NCBI GenBank assembly: GCA_031290615.1
Contig: JAITNF010000030.1
Span: 1 to 38,969 of the forward strand
Source of the DNA: Desulfovibrio sp.
GTDB lineage: Bacteria; Desulfobacterota; Desulfovibrionia; Desulfovibrionales; Desulfovibrionaceae
Direction of reading: 5' to 3'
DNA: 38,969 nucleotides
Part shown: positions 25,072 through 34,069 of the stretch, in pieces
Layout: every line of letters starts with the position of its first letter
Numbering within the stretch: position 1 is the stretch's first letter
The notes under the pieces: generated by a model
What the model saw: only the letters and a program-made list of their open reading frames with translations
Databases searched by the model: none
Told to the model about the DNA's origin: nothing
Program-made: the position numbers and the translations under genes

Positions 25072-25688
25072 AACAGCAAACAATAGCTATCACCTTGAGT
25101 TCGCAGGGAATTGCCGACCTTACACCCGCACGACAAAACAGACATCAGGAAAATGCGTAATATTTCTTGACGTGCGCCCTGCTGAAGAGGGATAATAATA
25201 ATTACGCCTTGGAGCAGGTTACGTTTGAGATGCTGTCGTGAACGATATGGAGAACAATCGCGCACCAGTTGCGGGTTCGGGGTACAGACGGAGCGCTTGC
25301 TCATTATCATTCGCAAATATGTTCCAGATGGTGTCGTCTTAAGAACATAACATACTGAAAATATTGACTGCTTTTGACACGACAAAATTTAGTAAAATTT
25401 TAATAAGTTAGGTAGTTATATATCTCATGGCGACACTATCTAAAAAAGGAACTGGATGTGGGTAGTAAGCCGCCTTGTCCGTACTGTATGAGATACTACA
25501 GTTATATTCTCGCGTACAGACCGGCTGAAGCAAAAAATATGCGAGAGTGTTTACAAAAAGACAAACATGGTATCTGAATCAAGTTATATTTCTTTCAGAA
25601 ATAAAAAGTTTATACGGAGATAGTAGAGCGAGACAACAGTAATGTCCGTCATCATTTTTGGGTTGTTTGTACGCAATCAGGACAAATT
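25072..25688. other. Intergenic region after mfd
   Basis: No gene is supportable in these 617 bases. They contain repeat copy C (25207-25244) and AT-rich sequence before the DEAD-box gene. No clear terminator follows mfd. Confidence 0.5.
25207..25244 (-). repeat. Dispersed intergenic repeat family 1, copy C (inverted)
   Basis: Read on the minus strand, GACAGCATCTCAAACGTAAC then CTGCTCCAAGG parallels copy A (AGTATCTCAAGCGTGAAATG, CTCTGGAG). It is the most diverged copy. Confidence 0.45.
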
Positions 25689-27239
25689 ATGATAGAATAT
25701 CCTTTCACCGACGATGCCGAGCCGGAAAAGCAGCAGTTGTGTCCATCCGAAGAGCCACTGGTGGATACTTTTACGAAAATCTCCGTGAATGAGCCGGAGG
25801 TTTCCCTGCCCTCCGCCGTCTTTGAAAAATTGCCCGAGGCCGTGCGCGCGGCGTGCGCCCGCGCTGGCTGGCAATCCCTCACACGCGTGCAGTCCTTTGG
25901 GCTGCCCTACCTGCTCAACGGCCGGGACATAATGCTGCAGTCCCGTACTGGCTCCGGCAAAACCGGCTGTTATCTCCTGCCACTACTGCCGCTCCTTTCC
26001 CCCGATCTCAAGGCCACGCAGGCTCTGGCTCTCACTCCCACGCGCGAACTAGCCATTCAGGTGGCGCGCGAAGCGACAACCCTTTTTGCCGGCTCCGGCA
26101 TAACCACGGCCGCCGTATACGGCGGCGTGGGATATAGACAGCAAGCAGCCGCCCTGCGTGACGGCGCGCAGGTGATTGTGGGCACGCCTGGTCGCATACT
26201 GGACCATCTGCTACGCCGCTCCATGAACCTCGACGAGTTACGCTGCCTAATTTTTGATGAAGCAGATCGTCTGCTTTCCATCGGTTTTTACCCGGACATG
26301 AAAGAAGTGCAGCGTTGTCTGCCGCCTCAACCTGTGCACACCTGCATGTTTTCCGCCACCTATCCACCGCATGTACTCAAGCTGGCGGCGGAGTTCATGC
26401 GTCAGCCCGCCATGCTTTCCCTTTCGCACAAACAGGTGCATGTGGCCGAAGTGCGGCATCTTTTTTGCGAAGTGAAACCCATGGACAAGGACAGGGCGCT
26501 GGTGCGCTTACTTGAAACGGAAAATCCCATCCAGGCAGTCATTTTTTGCAACACCAAGGCCAATGTGCATTATGTGACAGGGGTATTGCGGGGTTTCGGA
26601 TACAGCGCCGACGAAATTTCTTCCGATCTCACGCAAAACAAGCGCGAGGCTGTACTCAACCAGATACACAACGGAGAATTGCGTTATCTCGCGGCAACAG
26701 ATATTGCCGCGCGTGGTATTGACATTCCGGCTCTTTCCCATGTTTTTCTTTACGAACCGCCGGAAGATCACGAAAGCTATATTCACCGCGCCGGTCGTAC
26801 GGGCAGGGCAGGGGCCGCAGGAACGGTGATTTCTCTTGTGGACGTGATGCAGCGCACGGAGCTTGAGCGTATTGCCCGCCACTACGGAATTGCCGTTGCT
26901 GAACTGCCTTTGCCGACGGATGAGGATGTGTCCCGCGTGACCGGGGCACGCGTGATGGCGTTTCTGGAAGCACGCCTGCGCAAACTGACGGGGCTGGAGC
27001 AGTTGCGAGCGGCGCGTTATACGGCGCTGGCGCAGGAACTGGCAAGTGAAGGCGAAGAGGACGGTGGTGGCCTTGCTCTACTGGCCATGCTTTTGGACGA
27101 TTTTCACCACGGCGCGCTCCGTGAGAATCGTTTTCCGGATAACAAACCGGTGCGACAGGGAGAGTCCGCAATATCAATGGATCGTCGCAAGCGGCTGAGC
27201 CGCAGGCGGCGAAGCGGCGAAACAAAAAAGAATGCTTGA
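25689..27239 (+). CDS. DEAD-box RNA helicase
   Basis: The 516-aa protein has the full DEAD-box set: Q motif (GWQSLTRVQSFGLP), SRTGSGKTG near residue 83, PTRELAIQ, YGGVG, GTPGRILD, DEAD near 190, SAT (MFSATYPP), VIFCNT, ATDIAARGID and HRAGRTGRAG near 365. A C-terminal extension of about 110 residues ends in a strongly basic tail (RRKRLSRRRRSGETKKN), as in RhlE/CsdA-like enzymes that unwind rRNA or mRNA structure. An N-terminal acidic leader of about 45 residues precedes the core. The start ATG follows a weak AGGA. Intact. Which named helicase (RhlE, DeaD) cannot be decided from sequence alone. Confidence 0.92.
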   Translation: MIEYPFTDDAEPEKQQLCPSEEPLVDTFTKISVNEPEVSLPSAVFEKLPEAVRAACARAGWQSLTRVQSFGLPYLLNGRDIMLQSRTGSGKTGCYLLPLLPLLSPDLKATQALALTPTRELAIQVAREATTLFAGSGITTAAVYGGVGYRQQAAALRDGAQVIVGTPGRILDHLLRRSMNLDELRCLIFDEADRLLSIGFYPDMKEVQRCLPPQPVHTCMFSATYPPHVLKLAAEFMRQPAMLSLSHKQVHVAEVRHLFCEVKPMDKDRALVRLLETENPIQAVIFCNTKANVHYVTGVLRGFGYSADEISSDLTQNKREAVLNQIHNGELRYLAATDIAARGIDIPALSHVFLYEPPEDHESYIHRAGRTGRAGAAGTVISLVDVMQRTELERIARHYGIAVAELPLPTDEDVSRVTGARVMAFLEARLRKLTGLEQLRAARYTALAQELASEGEEDGGGLALLAMLLDDFHHGALRENRFPDNKPVRQGESAISMDRRKRLSRRRRSGETKKNA

Positions 27240-27409
27240 GCCGATTTTTGGCATCATTATTGTCTGGAGTTGGAACTCGCGACAAGGCGGGAATATGTTT
27301 CCGCCGCAGACGCAATTTTTACATGGAAATGGACTGATATGGAGACCAAGCTCGCACTGCATATTCGCAAGGCATACAAAAATATCTTTGACAGACTTTT
27401 TTAGCGTCC

Positions 27410-28327
27410 ATGCATATTGTCTCTTCCGTTGAAGATCTTTCGCCGATTTCGGCCGTGGGGGTGAGTATCGGCAATTTTGACGGTGTTCACCTCGGCCATC
27501 AGGCTCTAATACGGCGCACTCTTGAAATCTGCCGTGAAAACGTCCTGAGATGCGTGTTCGTCACCTTCCAGCCGCACCCGCGCTGTGTGCTGGCCCCGCG
27601 TAAGCACGTCCCGCTGACAAACCGGGAAGGGCGTATGGAACTCTTGGCCGCCATGGGCGTGAAAAGGGTGCTGGAACTGCCTTTCACGTCCCTGATGTCT
27701 GACATGACACCCAGGGAATTTACCGGCAACTTTCTCCTCCCCCTCGGTATACGTCGCCTTGTCGCGGGTCATGATTTTACGCTCGGAAAAAACCGCAGAG
27801 GTTCCGCCGAGGTGTTGCGCGGTCTTGGCGCTCAATACGGTTTTACAGTGGAGCAGCTCGCTCCCGTGTTGCTGGACGGCGGCATTGTCAGTTCAACGCG
27901 TCTGCGCCAGATGATAGCGGATGGGGATGTGCGCGGGGCAAATCGGCTGCTTGGCCGCCGGCACAGTTTTTCCGGCGAAGTGCTGCACGGGGACGGTCGC
28001 GGTGCGAATCTGGGCTACCCCACCGTCAACTTGGCAAAGTCGGAAGTCCTGCTGCCTGCCGACGGCGTTTACGCGACTTTTGTGCAACACGGCCGACACC
28101 GTTTCCGGGCTGTGACCAATGTGGGGCAAAGGCCGACATTCGGAGGCGGAGCCGTGACCGTAGAAAGCTTTTTGCCGGGAGTATCCGTCAATCTGTATGG
28201 GCAGAACGTATCCCTGGAATTTGTGGAGCGTCTGCGCGAAGAACGCCGCTTTGAGAGCGTGGAACAGCTTGTGGCGCAGATCGGGCTGGATGTGGAGCAG
28301 GCCAATTATTATCTGGAAGCGGAATAA
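27410..28327 (+). CDS. ribF: Bifunctional riboflavin kinase / FMN adenylyltransferase
   Basis: A 305-aa two-domain enzyme that makes FMN and then FAD. The N-terminal adenylyltransferase domain shows SIGNFDGVHLGHQALI (residues 20-35) and GHDFTLGKNRRG. SSTRLRQMIADGDV bridges to the C-terminal kinase domain with GDGRGANLGYPTVNL and TNVGQRPTFGGG, then VESFLPG, where the Glu aligns with the catalytic base position. It runs into dut after 21 bases and is likely co-transcribed. No FMN riboswitch is recognisable in the 170-base gap after the DEAD-box gene. No clear ribosome binding site precedes the ATG, although the start fits the family. Confidence 0.95.
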   Translation: MHIVSSVEDLSPISAVGVSIGNFDGVHLGHQALIRRTLEICRENVLRCVFVTFQPHPRCVLAPRKHVPLTNREGRMELLAAMGVKRVLELPFTSLMSDMTPREFTGNFLLPLGIRRLVAGHDFTLGKNRRGSAEVLRGLGAQYGFTVEQLAPVLLDGGIVSSTRLRQMIADGDVRGANRLLGRRHSFSGEVLHGDGRGANLGYPTVNLAKSEVLLPADGVYATFVQHGRHRFRAVTNVGQRPTFGGGAVTVESFLPGVSVNLYGQNVSLEFVERLREERRFESVEQLVAQIGLDVEQANYYLEAE

Positions 28328-28348
28328 CGCGGAACAGGAGACTGATAT

Positions 28349-28855
28349 ATGGATATGGGCACAGTACACATCGTTTTTGTACGGAAAGGTTCGCGGGAGT
28401 TGTACGCCGTTGGGGGAGAAGATTTTCTGACGCCGGTCACCGGCCTTTCCGTCGGTTTTGACCTGCGTGCCTGCTTCACGGAAGAAACGGCGTGTATTGC
28501 CCAGTGCAGCCGTCTTTTTATTCCCGTGGGCATCAGTGTGCAGCCATGCTCGACGGATGTGGCTGGTTTTGTATATTCGCGTAGCGGCCTCGGCGCGCGG
28601 GATGGCCTTACCGTGGCCCAAGGCGTGGGCGTCATAGACTCGGACTACACCGGAGAAATTTTGGTTCCACTTTTGAACACTTCCGGCAAAGAACGCGTTG
28701 TCCAACGCGGCGAGCGCATAGCCCAGCTGGTTTTTCAGCCCATTGTCCGGCCTCGTTGGAAGGAGTGCGCGCGTCTGATCCCCACGGACCGTGGATCGGG
28801 CGGTTTCGGCCATACGGGAAGACAAGAAATATGTTTTATAGCTGATAAACTTTGA
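28349..28855 (+). CDS. dut: dUTPase (deoxyuridine 5'-triphosphate nucleotidohydrolase)
   Basis: The 168-aa trimeric-type dUTPase has motif 1 (SVGFDLRA), motif 2 (YSRSGLGARDGL), motif 3 (GVIDSDYTGEI with the catalytic Asp and the uracil-selecting hairpin), motif 4 (RGERIAQLVF) and the glycine-rich motif 5 (DRGSGGFGHTG) at the C-terminus. It hydrolyses dUTP to dUMP, keeping uracil out of DNA and supplying thymidylate synthesis. AGGAG precedes the ATG by 9-10 bases. About 20 extra residues follow motif 5 or precede motif 1 compared with E. coli (151 aa), which is within family variation. Intact. Confidence 0.92.
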   Translation: MDMGTVHIVFVRKGSRELYAVGGEDFLTPVTGLSVGFDLRACFTEETACIAQCSRLFIPVGISVQPCSTDVAGFVYSRSGLGARDGLTVAQGVGVIDSDYTGEILVPLLNTSGKERVVQRGERIAQLVFQPIVRPRWKECARLIPTDRGSGGFGHTGRQEICFIADKL

Positions 28856-28922
28856 AAAAGTTGAGCTGCTCTGTGAGTATCCACCTGCAAATCCTTGCCA
28901 CAAGATGCTTACAAGCTAGTTT

Positions 28923-28970
28923 TGCTTGCCGTAAGACAAGCATCTCAATCATAAAATGTCCTAGAGGGCT
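28923..28970 (+). repeat. Dispersed intergenic repeat family 1, copy B
   Basis: TGCTTGCCGTAAGACAAGCA then TCTCAATCATAAAATGTCCT aligns with copy A. With the preceding GATGCTT it forms a longer hairpin (GATGCTT/AAGCATC, 28903-28943). Confidence 0.55.
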
Positions 28971-29088
28971 AAAGGCCAGGACTCATGAAGACCTCTTTTC
29001 TGGAATGGGGAAAGCCATGTACCTCGTCACTCCCAACGATGCCTAGGACTGGTTTAAATCTTGTGGATATGAACAACTTAAAAGTTGA
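28966..29088 (+). pseudogene. IS630-like transposase C-terminal remnant
   Basis: The frame reads LKARTHEDLFSGMGKAMYLV then TPNDA, a stop, and in the same frame DWFKSCGYEQ. The pattern (T.EDL......A...VTP.DA..WF..CGY) is the C-terminal end of IS630-family DDE transposases. Nothing of the catalytic domain remains upstream. It sits between repeat copy B and repeat family 2. Confidence 0.55.
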
Positions 29089-29096
29089 AACGCTCT

Positions 29097-29124
29097 AAAG
29101 CGTTCAAGCCCGCTTGAATGTGAA
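29097..29124 (+). repeat. Dispersed repeat family 2, copy 1
   Basis: The core GTTCAAGCCCGCTTGAATG, extended to 28 bp by AAAGC before and TGAA after, matches the inverted copy at 30527-30554 at all but three positions. TTCAAGC/GCTTGAA forms a compact REP-like hairpin. A partial match (ATTCAAGCCCAGC) lies on the minus strand near 28-42. Confidence 0.75.
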
Positions 29125-29217
29125 TGGTATGAAACGAACAAACGCGTCGGCGACGAAATGCGGGACATCGCCGGCCGCCGGAAAAAATCTGACTGAATTA
29201 TTTTGGGAGAGGATATT

Positions 29218-30423
29218 GTGTCACAAGCCTTCAATGCCATCAAGGAAATGGAAGAGAAGTTACTCTGCCGCACCTACGGCCGCTATCCACTGGCTCTTGA
29301 GCGGGGCAGGGGAGCGCGCCTGTGGGATGTGAACGGAAAGGAATATGTGGATATGCTTGCCGGAATCGCTGTAACTGGCCTTGGGCACAGCCATGAGGAA
29401 CTTTGCGAAGTTGCGGCGCGGCAGGCTGGTCGGCTCTGGCACGTGAGCAATCTTTTCTACCAGCGTCACCAGCTTGTTCTGGCGGAAAAACTGCTCTCCA
29501 CGAGCCATCACTCCAAGGTTTTTTTCTGCAATTCCGGCGCGGAAGCCAACGAAGCCGCCATCAAACTAGCCCGCCGCCACATGCGCCGCGTCAAAAAGCG
29601 GGAAGCAGCCGACATCATAACCCTGAACGAGTGCTTTCACGGGCGCACCTTGGGAACTCTGGCCGCCACCGGGCGGGACAGTCTGAGCGACGGCTTTGCC
29701 CCACTGCCCGATGGCTTTGTTCAGGTTACTGCCGGGGACTTGGATGCTCTCAGAAACGCGGTTACGCCGTCCACGGCCGCCGTGCTGGTGGAGGCGGTAC
29801 AGGGCGAAGGCGGAGTTGTGCCGCTGCCCGCCGAGTATCTGCGCGGGGTGGAGGTTCTTTGCCGGGAGAAGGACATTCTGTTCCTGTGCGATGAAGTGCA
29901 GTCCGGCATGTGCCGCACCGGCAAATTCTGGTCCTTCCAGCACTACGGCCTCAAGCCCGATATTGTCAGTGTGGCCAAGGCGTTGGCCAACGGCCTGCCA
30001 ATAGGAGCCATTATGGCAACGGAGAATGCGGCCGGGGGTTTTGAACTGGGTTCCCACGCCACAACTTTCGGGGGCGGCGAACTGACTTCGGCTGTGGCCG
30101 CCAAAACCGTGGAAATATACCTGCGCGACAAATTGGCGGAGCGCGCCGCCGTCCTTGGCGTACACCTGAAAGGCGTCCTTGAAGCCTTGAAATCACGTCA
30201 TCCGGACAAGATACGCGAGGTGCGCGGACTCGGCCTTATAGTTGGAATTGAGCTTGCCGTCAACACCCGCAAGGTATGGGAAGAGTTGCTCGACAGGGGC
30301 TATATCTGTAACCTGAGCCATGAGAAAACACTGCGTCTTCTCCCGCCCCTTGTCATTGAACAAGCGGATCTGGACGGCTTCGCGACCGCGCTGGATCAGT
30401 CGCTTACTTCCAGTTCAGGGTAG
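29218..30423 (+). CDS. argD: Class III aminotransferase, acetylornithine aminotransferase
   Basis: The 401-aa PLP enzyme has GIAVTGLGHSHEELCEV at the N-terminal domain, the cofactor-binding NSGAEANEAAIKLAR, GRTLGTLAATG, LCDEVQSGMCRTGKFW (Asp binding the pyridine nitrogen) and the Schiff-base lysine at residue 254 in SVAKALANGLPIGA. These match ArgD-type enzymes of arginine and, in some organisms, lysine synthesis; an ornithine or succinylornithine aminotransferase role is possible. GGGAGAGG lies 7-15 bases before the GTG at 29218, which is preferred over the TTG at 29203 inside that ribosome binding site. The gene is flanked on both sides by inverted copies of repeat family 2. Intact. Confidence 0.9.
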   Translation: MSQAFNAIKEMEEKLLCRTYGRYPLALERGRGARLWDVNGKEYVDMLAGIAVTGLGHSHEELCEVAARQAGRLWHVSNLFYQRHQLVLAEKLLSTSHHSKVFFCNSGAEANEAAIKLARRHMRRVKKREAADIITLNECFHGRTLGTLAATGRDSLSDGFAPLPDGFVQVTAGDLDALRNAVTPSTAAVLVEAVQGEGGVVPLPAEYLRGVEVLCREKDILFLCDEVQSGMCRTGKFWSFQHYGLKPDIVSVAKALANGLPIGAIMATENAAGGFELGSHATTFGGGELTSAVAAKTVEIYLRDKLAERAAVLGVHLKGVLEALKSRHPDKIREVRGLGLIVGIELAVNTRKVWEELLDRGYICNLSHEKTLRLLPPLVIEQADLDGFATALDQSLTSSSG

Positions 30424-30526
30424 CCGTTTCCGAGCGGAATCGGAGCGTCTCAGGACGTAATTTATTTTGATTTGCCTTGGCGTTGATACGGAGGAAAAAG
30501 ATAGGGCATTTTCACCTTGATGCCGT

Positions 30527-30554
30527 TTCGCATTCAGGCGGGCTTGAATGCTTT
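30527..30554 (-). repeat. Dispersed repeat family 2, copy 2 (inverted)
   Basis: On the minus strand AAAGCATTCAAGCCCGCCTG then AATGCGAA aligns with copy 1. It lies in the 205-base gap between argD and the kinase gene, which otherwise shows nothing assignable. Confidence 0.75.
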
Positions 30555-30628
30555 GCGGCAAATACGAAGTCTCGCCGCCCGCTCCGTGGCTGTTTTATGC
30601 CGTGCCGTGAAAAAACAGGAGTCGCAAT

Positions 30629-31186
30629 ATGTACTCTCAAACACTTATCACCGCCCCCGGCCAACCAGCGCCATGTATTGTGCTCATCGGCATGGCAGGA
30701 GCCGGCAAGTCCACTGTGGGCAAAGAAATCGCCCGGCGGATCGATTGGGCTTATATGGATACCGACCATTTGCTGGAAGCGGCCTACGGCGCTCCGCTTA
30801 AGTTTGTTGCCAACTCCTTTGACAAAAAAACATTCATACAGGCCGAAGGAGAAATGATCTGCTCCATCAGGGCGTCGCGGGTGGTCATCGCCACCGGGGG
30901 CAGTGTCGTGTATCACGACATCGCTATGCGTCACTTGGCAGACTTGGGAGTCCTGGTATATCTGGATGTGCCCTTTCCCGTCGTTGAACGGCGCATTGCC
31001 GCCAAGTCGGATCGCGGTCTTGCCATTGCGCCGGGTCAGAGTCTCCTTGACTTGTTCAGCGAGCGCTATCCGCTCTACAAAACATGGGCGGCGTTGTGCT
31101 GCGACGTGGGGCAGAAAAATCCCGCGCAGTGCGCCAAATGGATTCTTGAACATCTGCCGCCGAAATTTTTCGGGCCACGACAATGA
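30629..31186 (+). CDS. Shikimate-kinase-fold protein; possibly a homoserine kinase
   Basis: The 185-aa P-loop kinase has Walker A GMAGAGKST (residues 21-29), DTD at 44-46 and TGGS at 89-92, followed by a lid region with SDRGLA and an ERYPLY helix, giving the shikimate kinase fold. Residues that bind shikimate in AroK are altered: the FR..E arginine is replaced (FIQAE at 69-73), the GGG loop is GGS, and the lid RPLL is RGLA. Desulfovibrio is reported to use a shikimate-kinase-like protein as homoserine kinase in threonine synthesis, and this protein may be that one. AGGAG precedes the ATG. Intact. Fold assignment sure, substrate uncertain. Confidence 0.75.
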   Translation: MYSQTLITAPGQPAPCIVLIGMAGAGKSTVGKEIARRIDWAYMDTDHLLEAAYGAPLKFVANSFDKKTFIQAEGEMICSIRASRVVIATGGSVVYHDIAMRHLADLGVLVYLDVPFPVVERRIAAKSDRGLAIAPGQSLLDLFSERYPLYKTWAALCCDVGQKNPAQCAKWILEHLPPKFFGPRQ

Positions 31187-31238
31187 GCAGAAGCCTACCG
31201 AAGGCGGACGACCGGAGGAGTAATTCCAATTTCAAAAA

Positions 31239-32948
31239 TTATGCCGGGGCCCAGTCCTTGATCAAAAAATCCACAGATGACATGCCATTGAACTTGTCCA
31301 GTCGCACGGTGTAGGCCAGACGGATCTTTTGACCCACAAGGGATTCCGGGATGACTTCCGCCATGCGCCAGGCTTTGGCCACGACGGTGATGCCGCTCTC
31401 GTCCTGCACCTTGAGCAGCACATGATTGCGGCTGCGGCCCAGAAAATCGCGCGATTTCACCAGCAGCGGCGGCGAGGCAAAAATCGGCTCACTGTTGCCC
31501 AGCCCGAAGGGTTGAAGGAGTTCAAGTTCTTTCAGAAAACGGTGGTTGGTGGCTTGTGCCAGGGGAAGCTCACGTTCAAGCAAAAGAACAGGCGGCCCGG
31601 GGTTGTCTCCCAGAATTTCAGCGGCGCTGGTTTCAAATTTTTCGCGGAATTCCTTCAGGCGCGCGGGTGCAAGACGCAAGCCGGCGGCCATGCGGTGCCC
31701 CCCGAATCCAGCGAGGCAGTCGGCAAGGCTCGCCAGGGCGGCGTGCAGGTCAAAATTCTGCACAGAACGGCCGGATCCTTTGAGAGAATCTTGATCCGTA
31801 CAGAAAATGATGGTGGGACGGTTAAATTCCTCTACGATGCGCGAGGCGACAATGCCCACAATGCCGACGTTCCAGTCCTGCCCGTGGAGCACAAGAGCCG
31901 CGCGATTTTTTTCATGCAGCAGATCCGTGGCCTGTATTCGTGCTTCGGCGGTGATGATTTTTTCCTCCTCCCTGCGCTGATTGTTGAGGTCGTCCAGTTT
32001 CGCCGCCAGGAACTGCGCGGCGGAGTGATCGTTTTCGCGCAGGAGCCTGAGGGCAAGCGTCGCGCTGTCCATGCGACCGGCGGCGTTGAGGCGAGGCGTA
32101 AGGCGAAATCCCACTTGCCCTCCTGTCAGATAGGCGGAACTGCTCGTTTCGCTGACGGCCTTGAGGGCGGCCACGCCGGGGCGGACGGCCGCCGCCAGTG
32201 TGTTAAGGCCAGCGCGTACAAGTATGCGGTTTTCCCCCACCAGGCGCATGATGTCGGCAATGGTGCCAAGAGCAACCAGATCGAGGGCCGTGTCCATTCT
32301 GTAGCGTTTGCCCGTATGTGAAGACAGGGTCGCGTTGACGGCTGCCATGAGGTAAAAGGCCACGCCCACGCCCGCAAGGGCAGGGCAGGGACAGTAGCCC
32401 ATCCGAGGATTGCATACGGCGTGCGCCGGCGGCAATTGCTTCGGGGGCAGATGATGGTCGCTGATAATGACCGTCATGCCCAGTTCCCTGGCGCGACTCA
32501 CGGCGCTGACGTCCGAAATGCCGCAGTCCACCGTCAGAAGGGTAGTGTAGCCTTGGGTGGCCAAGGTCTCCACGCCTGCAATATTCAGCCCGTAGCCCTC
32601 GACGTGTCTGTCCGGGAGATGGTAATGAGCACTCAGACCGTGGCAGGCCAGCACATCCAGCACAAGCGCTGTGGCTGTGACGCCATCCACGTCATAATCG
32701 CCCCACACGGCGAGTTTTTTACCGACCAGAAGTTCATCCGCAAGCAATGTCGCCGCCTGGCTGAGGTCGGACCACTCCGCCGGGTTCGGCAGCCTATGGA
32801 GCAGCGGGGAGAGAAACTTCTCCATCTCGTCAAGCCGCGTGAGACCGCGTCGCCACAAGAGTTCAAGCAGAAGCGGCGAAACCGAGAGTTTTTCAAGCCA
32901 GGCTTCGGGCGGACGATCTTCTGTTTCGCGAAAGCGCCAGAGTTTCAA
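31239..32948 (-). CDS. recJ: Single-stranded-DNA-specific exonuclease RecJ
   Basis: The 569-aa DHH-family nuclease has motif [17 protein letters not shown] near residue 80, [10 protein letters not shown], the DHH motif in [15 protein letters not shown], the DHHA1 domain with [16 protein letters not shown] then GGHRMAAGL, and a C-terminal OB-like segment ([18 protein letters not shown]). RecJ degrades single strands 5'-3' in RecF recombination, base-excision and mismatch repair. Start and length fit the family. It is the last gene of the minus-strand operon that includes pyrF and gmk. Intact. Confidence 0.95.
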   Translation of the reverse strand: MKLWRFRETEDRPPEAWLEKLSVSPLLLELLWRRGLTRLDEMEKFLSPLLHRLPNPAEWSDLSQAATLLADELLVGKKLAVWGDYDVDGVTATALVLDVLACHGLSAHYHLPDRHVEGYGLNIAGVETLATQGYTTLLTVDCGISDVSAVSRARELGMTVIISDHHLPPKQLPPAHAVCNPRMGYCPCPALAGVGVAFYLMAAVNATLSSHTGKRYRMDTALDLVALGTIADIMRLVGENRILVRAGLNTLAAAVRPGVAALKAVSETSSSAYLTGGQVGFRLTPRLNAAGRMDSATLALRLLRENDHSAAQFLAAKLDDLNNQRREEEKIITAEARIQATDLLHEKNRAALVLHGQDWNVGIVGIVASRIVEEFNRPTIIFCTDQDSLKGSGRSVQNFDLHAALASLADCLAGFGGHRMAAGLRLAPARLKEFREKFETSAAEILGDNPGPPVLLLERELPLAQATNHRFLKELELLQPFGLGNSEPIFASPPLLVKSRDFLGRSRNHVLLKVQDESGITVVAKAWRMAEVIPESLVGQKIRLAYTVRLDKFNGMSSVDFLIKDWAPA

Positions 32949-32956
32949 ATTACGCC

Positions 32957-33354
32957 CTACGCCACGGTGTTTGCCGCGTTATTCTGGTTTTCCTGCCGGG
33001 CAAGAGCATTCTTGATACGTTCCAGTACGTCCCGGAGTCGATCCGCCGGAACCAAATTTTTTCGCTCAAATCCGGTGAGAAATTTGACTGATGCCTCATG
33101 ATGAAGCGCAATGTCCAGCGCCTTGAACAGATGGTCAAGGCAGTTGTGGGAGTATCATTTGTCTCTAGGTAAACGCGGGCCATGTTCATGTGGAGGTTCT
33201 TGTCGTGACTGCTGAAAGCGATAGCGATGTCGCCGCACGTTCTCCACTTCTGCACTGTTTTGCGCGTTATCGTGCCAGTGCCGACCTCGCACGATTTCTG
33301 CGTTGAAAAGACGCCATGTATCGCTGTTTTGCCGGCGGCCTGATCAGTGGGCAT
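32957..33354 (-). pseudogene. TPR-repeat protein, internally deleted and frameshifted
   Basis: The N-terminus MPTDQAAGKTAIHGVFSTQK and the following EVGTGT..RKTVQK match a conserved TPR protein family of Desulfovibrio. The long middle, including most TPR repeats (family members are about 250 aa), is absent. The sequence resumes at DKNLHMNMARVYLETND, shifts frame, and continues as LDHLFKALDIALHHEASVKF then DRLRDVLERIKNALARQ to a stop at 32957. The remaining repeat has the helix pattern of a TPR unit. It lies between pyrF and recJ in the same orientation, so the operon stays transcribed through it. Confidence 0.75.
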
Positions 33355-33380
33355 GGCCTTGTTCCTCTAACAAATTGGAA

Positions 33381-34058
33381 TTATGCCATTTCCCTAAGAA
33401 TCTCACGGGCCGCCGCAAGGGGCGAATGAGCCTGCACAACGGGTCTGCCCACCACAAGAAAGTCCGCGCCGGCCCTGACGGCCTCCGCCGGTGTGACGAT
33501 ACGGCACTGGTCGTCCGCTGCCGCGCCTGCCGGGCGGATACCGGGGCACAGGCAGAGCAATTCTGGACAGCTTTTCTTAATCCGGGCCGCGTCAAGGCCG
33601 GAACACACCACGCCGTCCAGTCCCCAGTGAAATGCCCGTTTTGCCAGGGATAAGGCAAAATCTGCGGGGGCGGCTTCAATACCCGGCATTTCTCCGGGCA
33701 TAAAACTGGTGAGGGCCGTCACACCGAAAAGTAGCGGCCTAGCGGGATTGTCCGCAAGTGCCTCGCGGGCGGTTTTGCACATGCGTGCTCCGCCCTGGCA
33801 GTGCAGGGTAAGCAAATCCACGCCCATGGCGGCGGCCGCCAACGCGGCCCGCCCCACAGTATGGGGAATGTCGTAAAATTTCAGATCCAGAAAAACATTG
33901 CAGCCCAGAGCCTTAAGTTCTATGAGCAAAGGCGGCCCGGCCAAGGTAAAAAGCTCCATACCCACCTTACACCAAGGTGTAAATTCCGAGAGTTCGCGTG
34001 CCAGCGATAAAGCGCTTTCGCTTTCCGGCACATCCAAGGCAATAACAAGTTGGGCCAT
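33381..34058 (-). CDS. pyrF: Orotidine 5'-phosphate decarboxylase
   Basis: A 225-aa class I OMP decarboxylase converting OMP to UMP. Visible are LVIALDVPESESAL at the N-terminus with the first substrate-binding Asp, the catalytic DLKFYDIPHTVGRA, LTLHCQGGARM, and the C-terminal phosphate-binding CPGIRPAG and GADFLVVGRPVVQA. It follows gmk by 11 bases, so the operon provides UMP and GDP synthesis together. Intact. Confidence 0.95.
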   Translation of the reverse strand: MAQLVIALDVPESESALSLARELSEFTPWCKVGMELFTLAGPPLLIELKALGCNVFLDLKFYDIPHTVGRAALAAAAMGVDLLTLHCQGGARMCKTAREALADNPARPLLFGVTALTSFMPGEMPGIEAAPADFALSLAKRAFHWGLDGVVCSGLDAARIKKSCPELLCLCPGIRPAGAAADDQCRIVTPAEAVRAGADFLVVGRPVVQAHSPLAAAREILREMA

Positions 34059-34069
34059 AATCGCATCCC

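Noticed and set aside
27240-27409. FMN riboswitch before ribF
   Set aside because: The leader lacks the six-helix conserved boxes and is too short and AT-rich.
27893-28903. Minus-strand open frame of 336 codons antisense to ribF and dut
   Set aside because: Both sense genes are complete with catalytic motifs; the antisense frame has no recognisable pattern and spans two genes.
31329-32321. Long plus-strand open frame of 330 codons antisense to recJ
   Set aside because: It lies entirely within recJ, whose nuclease motifs are unmistakable; the composition is that of a shadow frame in GC-rich coding DNA.
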